Assembly (NCBI GenBank): GCA_016742215.1
Contig: JACVCC010000003.1
Span: 1-64,000 of the forward strand
Source of the DNA: Brevundimonas sp.
Lineage (GTDB): Bacteria > Pseudomonadota > Alphaproteobacteria > Caulobacterales > Caulobacteraceae
DNA: 64,000 bases
Direction: 5' to 3'
Position 1 is the stretch's first letter; the number at the start of each line of letters is the position of its first letter. This document shows positions 50,601 to 61,892 of the stretch, one piece after another. A model generated the notes under the pieces. The model ran no database searches and was not told the origin of the DNA. It was given only the letters and a program-made list of their open reading frames with translations. The position numbers were made by a program, and so were the translations under genes.

Positions 50601-51071
50601 CTAAGCCAGATCCTCGATGTCCTTCTCGGTCAGCTCGCCCGGGACGATCGTCACCGGAAGCTTGCGACCGGTGAAGGCCGCGCCCTGTTTGACGATGGCC
50701 GAGACAAGAGGTCCCGGACCGCGGCTGCCTTCGCCGGCGGCCAGCACCAGAATCTTGATCTCGGGATCCTCGCCGACGACCTTGCGGATGCAGGCCTGGG
50801 CTTCGCCGCGTTCGATCAGCAGCATGGGGGTGGCGCCCGAGCGTTCCGCCGCCTCGCCCGCCCACTTGTTCAGCGACGCCTCGGCCTCGGCGCGGGTCTG
50901 ACGCTCGATCTCGTCGCGCACGCCGGCCCAGTGGGCGTCGGACGCCGCCGGGGGGATCACCTGCAGCATGACAACCCGTCCGCCCGTCGAGCGGGCGCGC
51001 CGGGCGGCATAGCGGAGCGCGCCCTCGAATTCGGGGCTGTCGTCGACGACGACCAGAAACTTGCGCGGCAT
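50601..51071 (-). CDS. universal stress protein (UspA family)
   Basis: The 156-residue protein begins FLVVVDDSPEFEGALRYAARRARSTGG, a Usp-type start, and contains GEDPEIKILVLAAG. The usual ATP-binding G-2x-G-9x-G-(S/T) motif is only partly kept, with GEGSRGPGPLVSAIV and GRKLPVTIVPG. It probably binds nucleotide in the cytoplasm; role unknown. A repeat element stands on either side. Confidence 0.88.
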   Translation of the reverse strand: MPRKFLVVVDDSPEFEGALRYAARRARSTGGRVVMLQVIPPAASDAHWAGVRDEIERQTRAEAEASLNKWAGEAAERSGATPMLLIERGEAQACIRKVVGEDPEIKILVLAAGEGSRGPGPLVSAIVKQGAAFTGRKLPVTIVPGELTEKDIEDLA

Positions 51072-51125
51072 TCAGCCTCTCCCTCAGCCGGACACGCTAG
51101 CAGATGACGAGGCTGAACGCATACG

Positions 51126-51243
51126 GCGGTGCAGCGCAGTGGTTAGTGGTCAGTGATGAGTGGTTGGTGCTGCCCCCTTGGAGCGACCAATCACCGACCG
51201 CGCCGCAGCGCGGACAACCACTAACCACTCATCACCAACCACT
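51126..51243. repeat. inverted AGTGGTTAGTGG repeat region
   Basis: The left arm (AGTGGTTAGTGGTCAGTGATG) and the right arm (the complement of AGTGGTTGGTGATGAGTGG) are built from the same TTAGTGG/TGATGAGTGG words in opposite orientation, with about 45 bases between. It lies between the Usp and NAD-GDH genes and contains no ORF. It could be a terminator-like hairpin or a repeat of the same general kind as 19581-19664. Confidence 0.65.
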
Positions 51244-51251
51244 TGCCGCGC

Positions 51252-54200
51252 TCAGGTCGCCGACGAAGCAATCTCGCGAATGGCGCTGTTCGCGATCGTC
51301 AGCTTGGCGAACGTCCAGCCCGAGCCCGAGGACTCAATCTCATCCACCGAGGCGCGGACGCCCTCGACCGTGGCCAGACGCGAGCCGATCCAGGCGTCGA
51401 CGGCCTTCTCGGCCGTTTCCTCGCTGGCGCCGACCGAGACGTTGGACGCCTTGGCCACCGCTCGGGTCAGGGTCATCTGCTCGGCCATCAGGTCCTGGAT
51501 CAGGCGACGGACGGCCAGACGGTCGAAGTGATCCGCCGACGGCACGTTGCCGGCGGCCGCGCGCAGGCGGTCGAAGTCGAAGGCCGCGCCGACCTGATGG
51601 TACAGCATGGCCATCGCCGGTTCCGGCCAGCCGGCCTCGCGGGCCAGATCGCCGATGTCCGCCGTGGCGACCAGCGGACGCAGCATGGCGAAGTCGCGGG
51701 CCATCTCATCCGAGGCGCCCAGAGCCGTGAAGGCCTGGATGCGGGCCTCGAAACGGCCCTGCTCGAACTGCGATAGCACCGAGGCCCCGGCCGAACGCAG
51801 GGCGTCGGCGGCCGGGCGATAGGCCGCGATCAGGCTGTCGACCGTCGCGCCCGTCTGCATGGCGCGGCGCGCCAGCCAGAAGGTCTGACGACGCAGGACG
51901 GTGGCGATCTCGGTGTAGAGGGCGGTCTGCGCCTCAGCCGGGATCTTCAGGTCAAGCGCCGAAACCGCGTCCCAGGCCTCGTCAAGACGGAAGACCTGAC
52001 GCGCCGCCTCGAAGGCTATGACCATGGCCCCGGTGTCGCACTGGGCCGAGTGGCGCAGGCGTTCCGGGAAGGTCGCGCCGCACATGTTCACGATCTCGTT
52101 CGACAGGATGGTCGAGATGATCTCGCGACGCAGGCGGTGGCGCTGCATGTCGGCCTCGAACTTCGCCAGCGGCGCCGGGAAGTAGCGGACGAGGGTCTGT
52201 TTGAAGAAGGCGTCGTCCGGCGCGGCCGAACCGACGATCTCGTCGAACAGCTCCAGCTTGGAATAGGCGGTCAGAACCGCCAGCTCCGGCCGGGTCAGCG
52301 GCGTCTGCGACGCCTTCATCTCGGCCAGCTTCAGATCGTCCGGCAGACCCTCGACCTTGCGGTCCAGTTTCCCCTTGCCGCCCAGCCACTGCATGAACCG
52401 CTGCTGGGCGTCGAGCGCCGCGGCGCCCTCGGCCTGTTGCAGGCTCAGGGCCAGGGTCTGGTCGTAGTTGTGCACCAGCACCTTCAGCCCGACTTCGTCG
52501 GTCATCGAGGCCAGCAGGGCGTTGCGGTCCTCCGATTTCAGCGCCCCCGAGCCAATGGCCGCGCCGGTCAGGATCTTGATGTTCACCTCATGGTCCGAGG
52601 AGTCCACGCCGGCCGAGTTGTCGATGGCGTCGGTGTTGATCCGGCCTCCGCTGCGGGCGAAGGCGATACGGCCCGCCTGGGTCAGACCCAGATTGGCGCC
52701 CTCGCCGATGACCTTCGCGCGAACTTCGGCGCCGTCGACGCGGATGGCGTCATTGGCCTTGTCGCCGACCTGGGCGTCCGTCTCGTTCGGCGCCTTCACA
52801 TAGGTGCCGATGCCGCCGAAATAGAGCAGCTCGACCGGCGCCTGCAGGATCGCCTTCATCAGGGTCGCCGGATCGACGACGTCCTCCTGGATGTCCAGGG
52901 CCGTCTTGATCTCGGGGCTCAGCTCGATCGACTTGGCCGAGCGCGGGAAGATGCCGCCGCCCTGGGAGATCTTCGACTTGTCGTAGTCCTGCCAGGACGA
53001 GCGCGGCATTTTGAACATCCGGTCCCGCTCGACCCACGAGGAGGCGGGGTCCGGGTTCGGATCGATGAAGATGTCGCGGTGGTCGAACGCGGCCACCAGC
53101 CTGATGGCCTTCGACAGCAACATGCCGTTTCCGAACACATCGCCCGACATGTCGCCCACCCCGGCCACGGTGAAGGGCTCGGACTGGATGTCCTTGCCCT
53201 CCTCGCGGAAGTGCCGCTTCACGGCCTCCCAGGCGCCGCGGGCGGTGATGCCCATGACCTTGTGGTCGTAGCCGACCGAACCGCCCGACGCGAAGGCGTC
53301 GTCCAGCCAGAAGCCGTAGGAGGCCGACACGCCGTTGGCGATGTCCGAGAAGGTCGCCGTGCCCTTGTCGGCGGCCACGACCAGATAGGGGTCGTCGCCC
53401 TCCCAGCGGACCACGTTCTGCGGCGGAACCACACCGCCGTCCGCGTTGATGTTGTCCGTGATGTCCAGCAGGCCCGACAGGAAGGTCCTGTAGGCGCGGA
53501 TCGCTTCGGCCTGCTGCGCGTCCCGGTCGCCGCCGGCGCGGACGATGCCGGCCAGCATCTTCGGATAGAAGCCGCCTTTCGACCCGACCGGCACGATGAC
53601 GGCGTTCTTGACCTGCTGGGCCTTCACCAGACCCAGAACCTCGGTGCGGAAGTCGTCGCGGCGGTCCGACCAGCGCAGGCCGCCGCGGGCGACCGGGCCG
53701 AAGCGCAGGTGCACGCCCTCGATGTGCGGCGCCCAGACGAAGATCTCGCGGAACGGCTTGGGCAGGGGCAGATCGGCCAGTTCGCGCGAGGCGATCTTGA
53801 TCGAGATGTGCGCCTTCGGCTCGCCGTCGACGCGCTGATAGTAGTTGGTCCGCTTGATCGCCTGCACCAGCAGGGCGATGCGGCGCAGCGCCTTGTCGTG
53901 GTCGAGGCTCTTCACGTCCTGCAGCAGGTCGTTGATGTGCGTGACCAGATCGGTCACCGCCGCCTCGCGCGCCGCCGCATCACCGGCCTGGGCCGGATCG
54001 AACCTGGCGGCGAACAGGGCCAGGATCGCCCGGGCCACAGTCGGATAGTCACGCAGCGCCTCTTCCTGCACCGCCTGCGACGGGTCGAGGCCCGTCTGCT
54101 GGCGATAGCGGGCCAGCGTCCGGATCAGGGCCGCCTCGCGCCACTCGACGCCCAGTTCGATGACCAGACGGTTGAAGCCATCGCTCTCGGTCCGGCCGGT

Positions 54201-56102
54201 CCAGACCGCTTCGAAGGCTGCCTCGAACGGATCACGCACGGCATCGAAGCTCAGGTCGCCGCCGCGCGGGTCCTCCAGCAGGAACTCGTGGACATGGATC
54301 TCATCCGCCCCGACAGGCTTGAGCGAGTGACCCCACTCCTCCAGCGTCTTCAGGCCCATGTCCGCCAGGATCGGCAGCACGTCCGACAGCGGCACGGCCG
54401 CGCCGCGGCGGTACAGCTTGAAGCGGAAGTTCAGCGGGCCGTCGCGTTCTGACCGGAACGCACGCACCTGGACCGGCTCGCCGCCGTCGTTCTCGCCCGA
54501 GGCGTTCAGGCGGTCGGCGGCCATCAGGTCGCGCACGCTCTCGGCGGCGTCGTAGCGGTCGCGATAACCGGCGCCGAAGGCGTCGGCCCAGCGGGCGCTC
54601 ATCGGGCCGACGGCGACATCGTCGACGTCGGCGGCGCGCAGGGCGCTCTCGAAGCGGTCGATCCAGCTGCGGCCGGCTTCGGCGACCTCGGCCTCCAGCG
54701 CGGCATTGTCCGGGCACGGATGATTACCCGGCTCCACGCCGATGATGTAGTGGATCCGCACCAACGGCTGGTCCGACAGCTGCGGATACCAGGCCGACAG
54801 GCGGCCGCCCCAGGCGCGGGCCAGGATCGCTCCGATCCGCTCGCGCACGGAGGCCTCGAACCGCTCGCGCGGGATGAAGGCCAGCACCGAGACGAACCGG
54901 TCGAACGGGTCCTTGCGGGTGAAGATCTTGATCCGCGGGCGGTCGTTCAGGTGCAGGATGCCCAAGGCGATCTGCAGCAGTTCGTCCTCGCCGATCTGGA
55001 AGAGCTCGTCGCGCGGATAGTTCTCGAGGATGTTCTTCAGGCGCTTGTAGCTGTGCGTGCCCTCGACCTTGCCGGCCCGCTCCAGCGCGTTCTTCACCTT
55101 GCGGCGGATCAGCGGAACCTCGTGCGCGGCCTTGTCATAGGCCTCGGCGGTGAACAGGCCGACGAACCGGGTCTCGCCCGCCGCGCGGCCGTCCGGGCCG
55201 AAGCGCTTGACGCCGACATAGTCCATGTAGGCCCGGCGATGGACGCGCGAGCGGATGTTGGCCTTGGCCACCGTCACCGGCTCGCTGAGGTCCAGCTGGC
55301 GCTTCATCTGGCGGGTCAGCACGGCCGGCTCGCTGGCGCGGCGCAGCACGGCCCGCTCCGGATCGACCAGCACGCCCAGCCCCTCGCCCGACTGCGACAG
55401 AGGGGCCTCGGCCTCGTAGTCGCCGTCCTTCGTGCGCGGATACTCGTAGTCGCGGGCGCCCAGGAAGACGAAGTGATCCGACGCCAGCCAGCGCAGGAAG
55501 GCCAGGTTCTCGGCCCGCACCTCCGGGTCGGCGTCGCCAGTGGACTGCTCGAGGTCCGCAATCGACCTGTCGATCAGCGCCTTCATCGCCGCGTGGTCGG
55601 TCACCGCCGAGCGCACGTCGGCCAGGGTCGCCGCCAGGGCCTCGCCGAGGGCGTCGCGGCGCTCCTGCGGCAGGGCGTCCAGCACCACGATGATTATCGA
55701 TGTCCGCCCCTCGCCGGCATCGACGATCGGGTGGAACATCGCGCGGACGGTCACGCCGGCCTCGGCCAGCTCGCCCATCACACTGTCGACCAGGAAGGGT
55801 CGGTCGTCCTGGACCAGGGTCACGACGTCATAGCCAGTCGCGCCGGTCACGGGGCTGACGCTGATCCGCGCCGGCCCGCCGCGCTCGTTCTCACCGGCGG
55901 ACGCCCAGGCCGAAGCCAGCAGGGCGCCCAGTTCGGCGGCGCCCAGCTCGGGCGTCTCGTCCGCGGCGTAGTCCTCAAAGACCTGGGCGACGAACGCCCC
56001 TTCCGCCGTGCCGGGCGGCTTGCCGATTGCGGCTGCGAAGCTGCCTTCCAGCGCCTCCAGGGTGATCACCTGAGGGAGCGGATTGGCTTTATCGCCGGAC
56101 AT
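51252..56102 (-). CDS. NAD-specific glutamate dehydrogenase, large 180-kDa type
   Basis: The 1616-residue enzyme converts glutamate to 2-oxoglutarate and ammonia with NAD. It is of the large L-GDH class: a long N-terminal regulatory part with ACT-like segments (for example GYDVVTLVQDDRPFLVDSVMGELAEAGVTVRAMFHPIVD), the catalytic core (ISIKIASRELADLPLPKPFREIFVWAPHIEGVHLRFGPVARGGLRWSDRRDDFRTEVLGLVKAQQVKNAVIVPVGSKGGF) and the Rossmann/C-terminal region (VGVGDMSGDVFGNGMLLS). Length is as expected for the family. It is preceded by a 198-base gap. Confidence 0.97.
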   Translation of the reverse strand: MSGDKANPLPQVITLEALEGSFAAAIGKPPGTAEGAFVAQVFEDYAADETPELGAAELGALLASAWASAGENERGGPARISVSPVTGATGYDVVTLVQDDRPFLVDSVMGELAEAGVTVRAMFHPIVDAGEGRTSIIIVVLDALPQERRDALGEALAATLADVRSAVTDHAAMKALIDRSIADLEQSTGDADPEVRAENLAFLRWLASDHFVFLGARDYEYPRTKDGDYEAEAPLSQSGEGLGVLVDPERAVLRRASEPAVLTRQMKRQLDLSEPVTVAKANIRSRVHRRAYMDYVGVKRFGPDGRAAGETRFVGLFTAEAYDKAAHEVPLIRRKVKNALERAGKVEGTHSYKRLKNILENYPRDELFQIGEDELLQIALGILHLNDRPRIKIFTRKDPFDRFVSVLAFIPRERFEASVRERIGAILARAWGGRLSAWYPQLSDQPLVRIHYIIGVEPGNHPCPDNAALEAEVAEAGRSWIDRFESALRAADVDDVAVGPMSARWADAFGAGYRDRYDAAESVRDLMAADRLNASGENDGGEPVQVRAFRSERDGPLNFRFKLYRRGAAVPLSDVLPILADMGLKTLEEWGHSLKPVGADEIHVHEFLLEDPRGGDLSFDAVRDPFEAAFEAVWTGRTESDGFNRLVIELGVEWREAALIRTLARYRQQTGLDPSQAVQEEALRDYPTVARAILALFAARFDPAQAGDAAAREAAVTDLVTHINDLLQDVKSLDHDKALRRIALLVQAIKRTNYYQRVDGEPKAHISIKIASRELADLPLPKPFREIFVWAPHIEGVHLRFGPVARGGLRWSDRRDDFRTEVLGLVKAQQVKNAVIVPVGSKGGFYPKMLAGIVRAGGDRDAQQAEAIRAYRTFLSGLLDITDNINADGGVVPPQNVVRWEGDDPYLVVAADKGTATFSDIANGVSASYGFWLDDAFASGGSVGYDHKVMGITARGAWEAVKRHFREEGKDIQSEPFTVAGVGDMSGDVFGNGMLLSKAIRLVAAFDHRDIFIDPNPDPASSWVERDRMFKMPRSSWQDYDKSKISQGGGIFPRSAKSIELSPEIKTALDIQEDVVDPATLMKAILQAPVELLYFGGIGTYVKAPNETDAQVGDKANDAIRVDGAEVRAKVIGEGANLGLTQAGRIAFARSGGRINTDAIDNSAGVDSSDHEVNIKILTGAAIGSGALKSEDRNALLASMTDEVGLKVLVHNYDQTLALSLQQAEGAAALDAQQRFMQWLGGKGKLDRKVEGLPDDLKLAEMKASQTPLTRPELAVLTAYSKLELFDEIVGSAAPDDAFFKQTLVRYFPAPLAKFEADMQRHRLRREIISTILSNEIVNMCGATFPERLRHSAQCDTGAMVIAFEAARQVFRLDEAWDAVSALDLKIPAEAQTALYTEIATVLRRQTFWLARRAMQTGATVDSLIAAYRPAADALRSAGASVLSQFEQGRFEARIQAFTALGASDEMARDFAMLRPLVATADIGDLAREAGWPEPAMAMLYHQVGAAFDFDRLRAAAGNVPSADHFDRLAVRRLIQDLMAEQMTLTRAVAKASNVSVGASEETAEKAVDAWIGSRLATVEGVRASVDEIESSGSGWTFAKLTIANSAIREIASSAT

Positions 56103-56242
56103 GGACAGGTCTCTTGTCGACGCGGTCGCTGATGGACCGCTGGAGGGGTTTCAGACTAGGCGCCTTTGCCATGGGAGCAAGGCGCCCTGTAACGGCCCGT
56201 GACTAGGCCAGCCGGAGCGTTGCGGAAACCCCCAAAAGCACA

Positions 56243-56270
56243 ACGCCGGTTCCCATGGGGGAACCGGCGT
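56243..56270 (-). terminator. terminator after the 56301-57140 barrel protein gene
   Basis: A perfect 12-bp stem (ACGCCGGTTCCC and GGGAACCGGCGT) with a 4-base loop is followed on the minus strand by TTGTGCTTTT. It lies 31 bases past the stop. Confidence 0.8.
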
Positions 56271-56300
56271 CGGTTATCACTGATCAGTCAGCGATAGCTG

Positions 56301-57140
56301 TCAGAAGCGCAGGTTCATGCCGATGCGCAGGGCGTGCATCTCCATATTCCCGTTGCTGCGGGTCATGTCCGTGCCGGCCGTGTTCGGCGGCAGGATGAAC
56401 GGGTTGGTGGCCGGGGTCGCGCCGGTGTTGCCGACCCGGATGATGTAATCGTCGGCCTGCAGGTCGGTGTACATGTACTCGCCGGTCAGCGAGAGGCCCG
56501 GAGCCAGACGCCATTCCACGCCGGCGCCCAGCTGGAAGCCGTCCGCCTTGTCCTCGTTCTGCGTCACGGTGAAGCTGTTGGCGCCGTTGGTCGTGCGGAA
56601 GGTGTTGGTCACATCCGCCTGGGCCGCGCCGGCGGTCACATAGTAGAGGCCCGATCCCGCAGCCACGCCCATCCGGGCGCGGATGGCGGCGATGCTGTCG
56701 ACCTCGCGGCCGAAGACGTAGTTGGCCGGAGTGGTGCTGAACGAGGTCACGGTATCGTTCAGATTGACCGCACTCCACTCGCCGACAACGCCGGCGACCA
56801 GGCCGCCGAACTGGAAGTCGTAGCCGAGGCGAACGCCGCCCTCGGGACCGCGGTCATCCTTGTTGCAGCCGCCGGCGGCCAGTTGATTGTTGGCGGCACC
56901 GTCACAGGAGCCGGGGCTGAAGGCGTCAGCGCCGGTCGTGGTGACGACGGTGTCGTCGAAGGCGCCATCGAAATCGCGGTCGAAGATCAGCCGTTCACCG
57001 GCCTCCTCGTTGCTGTCGATGACACCGCCGTAGATGCCGATGTAGGGACCGGACCAGTCGGGCGAGGACTGGGCGAGGGCGGGAGCGGCGACGCCGGCCA
57101 TCAGCAGGGCCAGAGAGGCGGCGGGAACGATCTTCATCAT
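56301..57140 (-). CDS. outer-membrane beta-barrel protein (Omp25/OmpA-like porin)
   Basis: The 279-residue protein has a signal peptide (IVPAASLALLMAGVAAPALAQ), then WSGPYIGIYGGVI and a series of alternating strands: GGVRLGYDFQFGGLVAGVVGEWS, IAAIRARMGVAAGSGLYYVTAGAA, GFQLGAGVEWRLAPGLSLTGEYMYTDL and a final MEMHALRIGMNLRF ending in Phe. This is the eight-stranded Omp25/31-type barrel common in alphaproteobacteria. The two ATGs in a row (57140, 57137) are equivalent choices. Confidence 0.9.
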   Translation of the reverse strand: MMKIVPAASLALLMAGVAAPALAQSSPDWSGPYIGIYGGVIDSNEEAGERLIFDRDFDGAFDDTVVTTTGADAFSPGSCDGAANNQLAAGGCNKDDRGPEGGVRLGYDFQFGGLVAGVVGEWSAVNLNDTVTSFSTTPANYVFGREVDSIAAIRARMGVAAGSGLYYVTAGAAQADVTNTFRTTNGANSFTVTQNEDKADGFQLGAGVEWRLAPGLSLTGEYMYTDLQADDYIIRVGNTGATPATNPFILPPNTAGTDMTRSNGNMEMHALRIGMNLRF

Positions 57141-57280
57141 GGTGGGGGATCCGATGTCAGTTGCTGCGCTCAAAGACTTGGTACGCGCAGGCGTTCCCGA
57201 CGGATTTCACCGGATGTCATGATTGTGGCGCCAAAGACGCAATGCCTTGGCAACGAAGAGGAATGTCCGGAAACAACAAA

Positions 57281-57304
57281 GCCGCCGGACTCGCGTCCGG
57301 CGGC
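57281..57304 (-). terminator. terminator in the gap after the AI-2E-type permease gene
   Basis: A perfect 10-bp stem GCCGCCGGAC/GTCCGGCGGC with loop TCGC; on the minus strand a T-rich tail follows. It stands about 130 bases past the permease stop. The rest of the 57141-57437 gap is purine-rich GC sequence in which I see no gene. Confidence 0.75.
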
Positions 57305-57437
57305 CTGCTGAAGTGCGGCGCCCAGGAGGGGGAGGGGTGGCGCCGAACTCTAACGCCACGGCTTGGGGGAGGGGAGGGCCGTGGCGACGAGGGGGAGATA
57401 GGCGCCGGTTGTGGCCAATCAAGGGCAGAACACGCCC

Positions 57438-58592
57438 TCAATCCTCCTTTGTCTGCGGCGGGTTGACGCGGCTACGCTTGGGCGGGGATTTCGCCGCCTT
57501 GCGGGCAGGCTTGGCGGGGTCATCCTCGGCATAGGGCTCGCCGTCTCCGGACAGGAGGATGGCCATCCAGCGGGAGCCCCTGAACTCGGCCAGGATGGCC
57601 ATAGCCATGACCGCCAGCGGCGTCGACAGGAACATGCCGACCACGCCCCAGACCTTGCCCCAGAAGGCGAGGGCCAGCAGCACCACCACCGGATCGATAT
57701 TCTGGTTGTCGCCCTGCATGCGCGGCTGGATGAAGTTGCCGCTGATGAAGAGGATCGCCTGCAAGCCGCCCAGCAGGATCAGCGCCGGCCAGTAGCTCTC
57801 GAACTGCACCAGGGCGAACAGGGGCGGAGCCAGGCCCGCGACCGCACCGCCCAGCACCGGAATGAAACCGACGATGAAGATGACGAAGGTCCAGAACTCG
57901 GCGTTCTGCAAACCCACGGCCCGCATCAGGATCCAGGCGGCCGCGCAGATCATCACCCCGGTCACGGTCTGGACCCACAGATAGCCCTCGACCCCGCCGC
58001 GGACTCGCTGGAACACCTCCATCGCCTCGCCGCGAGCGGCCCGGTCGGGGAACATGTTGACCAGCTTGCGCCGGAAGCCGTTCTGCGAGGCCAGCAGGAA
58101 GCCGAGATAGATCATCACGAAGATGGCGCCGGTCACCACGCCCTGCGCCTGGCCGGCCACCTGCATCAGGTAGCCGCGCACGTCGATCTGGGCGATCAGA
58201 TCGGTGGTGGTGGGCGGGGTGGTCACGCCAACCAGCCGCGAGGCGTCGGACAGGATCTGGTCAATGCGCGGGCCGATCCGCGTCGACACGCCCGAGGCGT
58301 CGCTGAAGAAGCCGTAGGCCCCGTTCACGATGAAGGCGATCGAGGCGATGAAGCCCAGCACAACCACCAGCAGGGCGGCGATGCCCGCCATGTGGTCCGG
58401 CATGTTCGTGCGCGTCTCGATCGTGCGCTTCACGCCGTCGGTCATGATCAGCAGGAAGATGGCCATGGCCAGCGGCGTGAGGATGTCCGCCAGCCAGTAA
58501 ACGGCCGCGCCGACCGCGACGACGGCTATGGCTACCATGGCGTTGCGGGCGACGCTGGAGGTCGGGATCTGGATCGGCGGCTTCATGGGCAT
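57438..58592 (-). CDS. AI-2E family transporter (TqsA/PerM-like)
   Basis: The 384-residue inner-membrane protein has about eight helices (AMVAIAVVAVGAAVYWLADILTPLAMAIFLLIM, IAALLVVVLGFIASIAFIVNGAYGF and others) and the family's C-terminal FVIFIVGFIPVLGGAVAGLAPPLFALVQF and IQPRMQGDNQNIDPVVVLLALAFWGKVWGVVGMFLSTPLAV. The substrate is uncertain; some members export AI-2, others are Na/H antiporters. It ends in a basic tail. The start is ambiguous by two codons (58592 or 58586). Confidence 0.92.
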   Translation of the reverse strand: MPMKPPIQIPTSSVARNAMVAIAVVAVGAAVYWLADILTPLAMAIFLLIMTDGVKRTIETRTNMPDHMAGIAALLVVVLGFIASIAFIVNGAYGFFSDASGVSTRIGPRIDQILSDASRLVGVTTPPTTTDLIAQIDVRGYLMQVAGQAQGVVTGAIFVMIYLGFLLASQNGFRRKLVNMFPDRAARGEAMEVFQRVRGGVEGYLWVQTVTGVMICAAAWILMRAVGLQNAEFWTFVIFIVGFIPVLGGAVAGLAPPLFALVQFESYWPALILLGGLQAILFISGNFIQPRMQGDNQNIDPVVVLLALAFWGKVWGVVGMFLSTPLAVMAMAILAEFRGSRWMAILLSGDGEPYAEDDPAKPARKAAKSPPKRSRVNPPQTKED

Positions 58593-58694
58593 ATGGTCAA
58601 GCTCGCCGAGGGTCCCGTCAATCGCGCCGCCTTCACACTTGAACCGTAAAGCCGGCGGGTAGAGCATGAGCGTCGATCCCCTCACGGAGTTCCC

Positions 58695-60268
<1,574 letters not shown>

Positions 60269-60272
<4 letters not shown>

Positions 60273-60712
60273 GCCTCATACCGGAAGAGCTAGCCAGGGA
60301 CCTGGAGGATCTGGCGCGGCTCGATCACCGCCATGATCTGCTCTGGCTCGACCGCCTGAACCTCTGGGACGCCCGGCATGACCTGCCGCCATCGAGGACG
60401 CTCGACCTCGTCGCGCTCTGGATCTCCCGGGGTTTCGACGGCGACCGCCTGTCGTTCGAGGTCGCCGACGCACTGATCAACGAGCTCTACGCTGCGGTCG
60501 TGGTGACCGACCACATGCGGTATCACGGGCTCCGCTCGGTCACGCATCTGAACCGGCCTCCGAAGCGATCTCTCCCCGCCGATGGCGAGGAGCCGCTCTG
60601 GTGGCGCGTCTACCTTGCCTTCGACGCCGGTGAGTTCCGTCGCCTGCCCGACAAGGACCCCGTCGAGGCCCATACCCGCCCGCTGATCCGGCAGCTGCTC
60701 GCCGACATCTGA
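60269..60712 (+). CDS. hypothetical protein coupled to the HerA-like ATPase
   Basis: The 147-residue protein starts at GTG inside the preceding stop (GTGA). It is soluble and Trp/Leu/Asp-rich ([64 protein letters not shown], then [13 protein letters not shown]) with no recognised domain. The overlap suggests that it works with the ATPase or is at least expressed at the same level. Codon usage looks native. Confidence 0.7.
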
Positions 60713-60738
60713 GCTGGCGCCCCGATGTCTTTGACAAC

Positions 60739-61872
60739 CTAGCGGGCGACCGGAACCAGCCGCCACATCCGCAGGGGGTGGCGGACGGCGCCGGCTTCCT
60801 CGCCCGCGGCGTCGCCCCGGCCCATGTAGAGGTCGGCGCGGACAGGCCCGCGGATCGCGGAACCCGTGTCCAGAGCGACCACCACGCCCTGATAGCTGCC
60901 GCGTGCTCCGGCCAGATTGCCGCCGTCGGCGCTGATCCAGACCAGATCGCCATAGCGCCAGTGGCCCGGATCGACCGCGATCGAGCGCCGGGCGGGCAGG
61001 GGAATGCCGGCCGCGCCGGACGGATCGCCGCCGTCATCGGCGTCCATCGAGAAGAAGATGTAGCGCGGGTTCAGCGCCATCACGGCCCGGGCCTCGGCCC
61101 CGCGATGTGCGGCCAGCCAGCCCCGGATCGCCTCGCCCGAAGTGCCGTTCTGCGGCAGCAGGCCCTGCTGCGCCATCGGCCGGGCGATGCCGACGAAGGT
61201 CTGGCCGTTGTCCGCCGCATAGGCGGCCCGGGCCTTGGCTCCGTCCTCGAAGGTCAGATAGCCCGAGCCCTGGATCTGCATGAAGAACAGGTCCTCTGCC
61301 CGCATCCAGGCGAGGGTGCGCGTCGGCGGATTGGCCTCGATCTCGGCGCGCGGCGGCAGCGTCTGCCCGCGACGCCAGCCGGCAGGAGCCGCCAGAACCG
61401 GAGCGTCGAACTCCGCGGTGCGCACGCGTCGCGCCGGATACTCGGGCGCGAAATAGGAGGTCAGCAGGCCGGGCCGCCCGTCTTCCGTCCGCGCCGGCAC
61501 GGCGACGAAGCCGTTCTCGAGGAAGGCCCGCGCGAGCGACGGCGTCACCGGCCTGGAGGTCTGCCGGATGTGCTGCGCCTCGCCGCACTGGATCTCGGCC
61601 GCTCGATCCCGTGCGATCCGGCAGCTGTCGGCGAAGGCATTGAAGGCGGCGAGGTGATCCTCGTCGTTCCAGCCCGCCAGCGTCGTCAGGCTGACGGAGC
61701 CTGACGGCGGCGGCGCAGGCGGCGCGACCACAGGGACGTCCGGTCGGGGCGCTGGCGCGGGAGCTGGGGAAGGAGTCGGAATCGGCGTCGGGGCGGAAGT
61801 CGGCGCGGTCGCGCAGGCCGCCAGAAGGGCGGTCAAGGCGACGAGGGCGGCGGAAGAGCGGACGGACAACAC
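60739..61872 (-). CDS. mltA: membrane-bound lytic murein transglycosylase A
   Basis: The 377-residue lipoprotein (lipobox LLAAC, after a GTG start at 61872 with GAGGGA before it) cleaves peptidoglycan. A Pro/Ala linker is followed by the MltA domain (LLTSYFAPEYPARRVR, FMQIQGSGYLTF) and the 3D domain (RSIAVDPGHWRYGDLVWI, ALDTGSAIRGPVRADLYMGRGDAAGEEAG, with the conserved Asp residues). It follows the Tim44-like gene by 20 bases. Confidence 0.93.
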   Translation of the reverse strand: MLSVRSSAALVALTALLAACATAPTSAPTPIPTPSPAPAPAPRPDVPVVAPPAPPPSGSVSLTTLAGWNDEDHLAAFNAFADSCRIARDRAAEIQCGEAQHIRQTSRPVTPSLARAFLENGFVAVPARTEDGRPGLLTSYFAPEYPARRVRTAEFDAPVLAAPAGWRRGQTLPPRAEIEANPPTRTLAWMRAEDLFFMQIQGSGYLTFEDGAKARAAYAADNGQTFVGIARPMAQQGLLPQNGTSGEAIRGWLAAHRGAEARAVMALNPRYIFFSMDADDGGDPSGAAGIPLPARRSIAVDPGHWRYGDLVWISADGGNLAGARGSYQGVVVALDTGSAIRGPVRADLYMGRGDAAGEEAGAVRHPLRMWRLVPVAR

Positions 61873-61892
61873 TACGCGTCCCTCGGTTCGGA

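Noticed and set aside
52050..54452. 800-codon frame opposite the NAD-GDH gene
   Set aside because: Antisense shadow in high-GC DNA; composition is dominated by Arg, Val, Gln, His and Gly.
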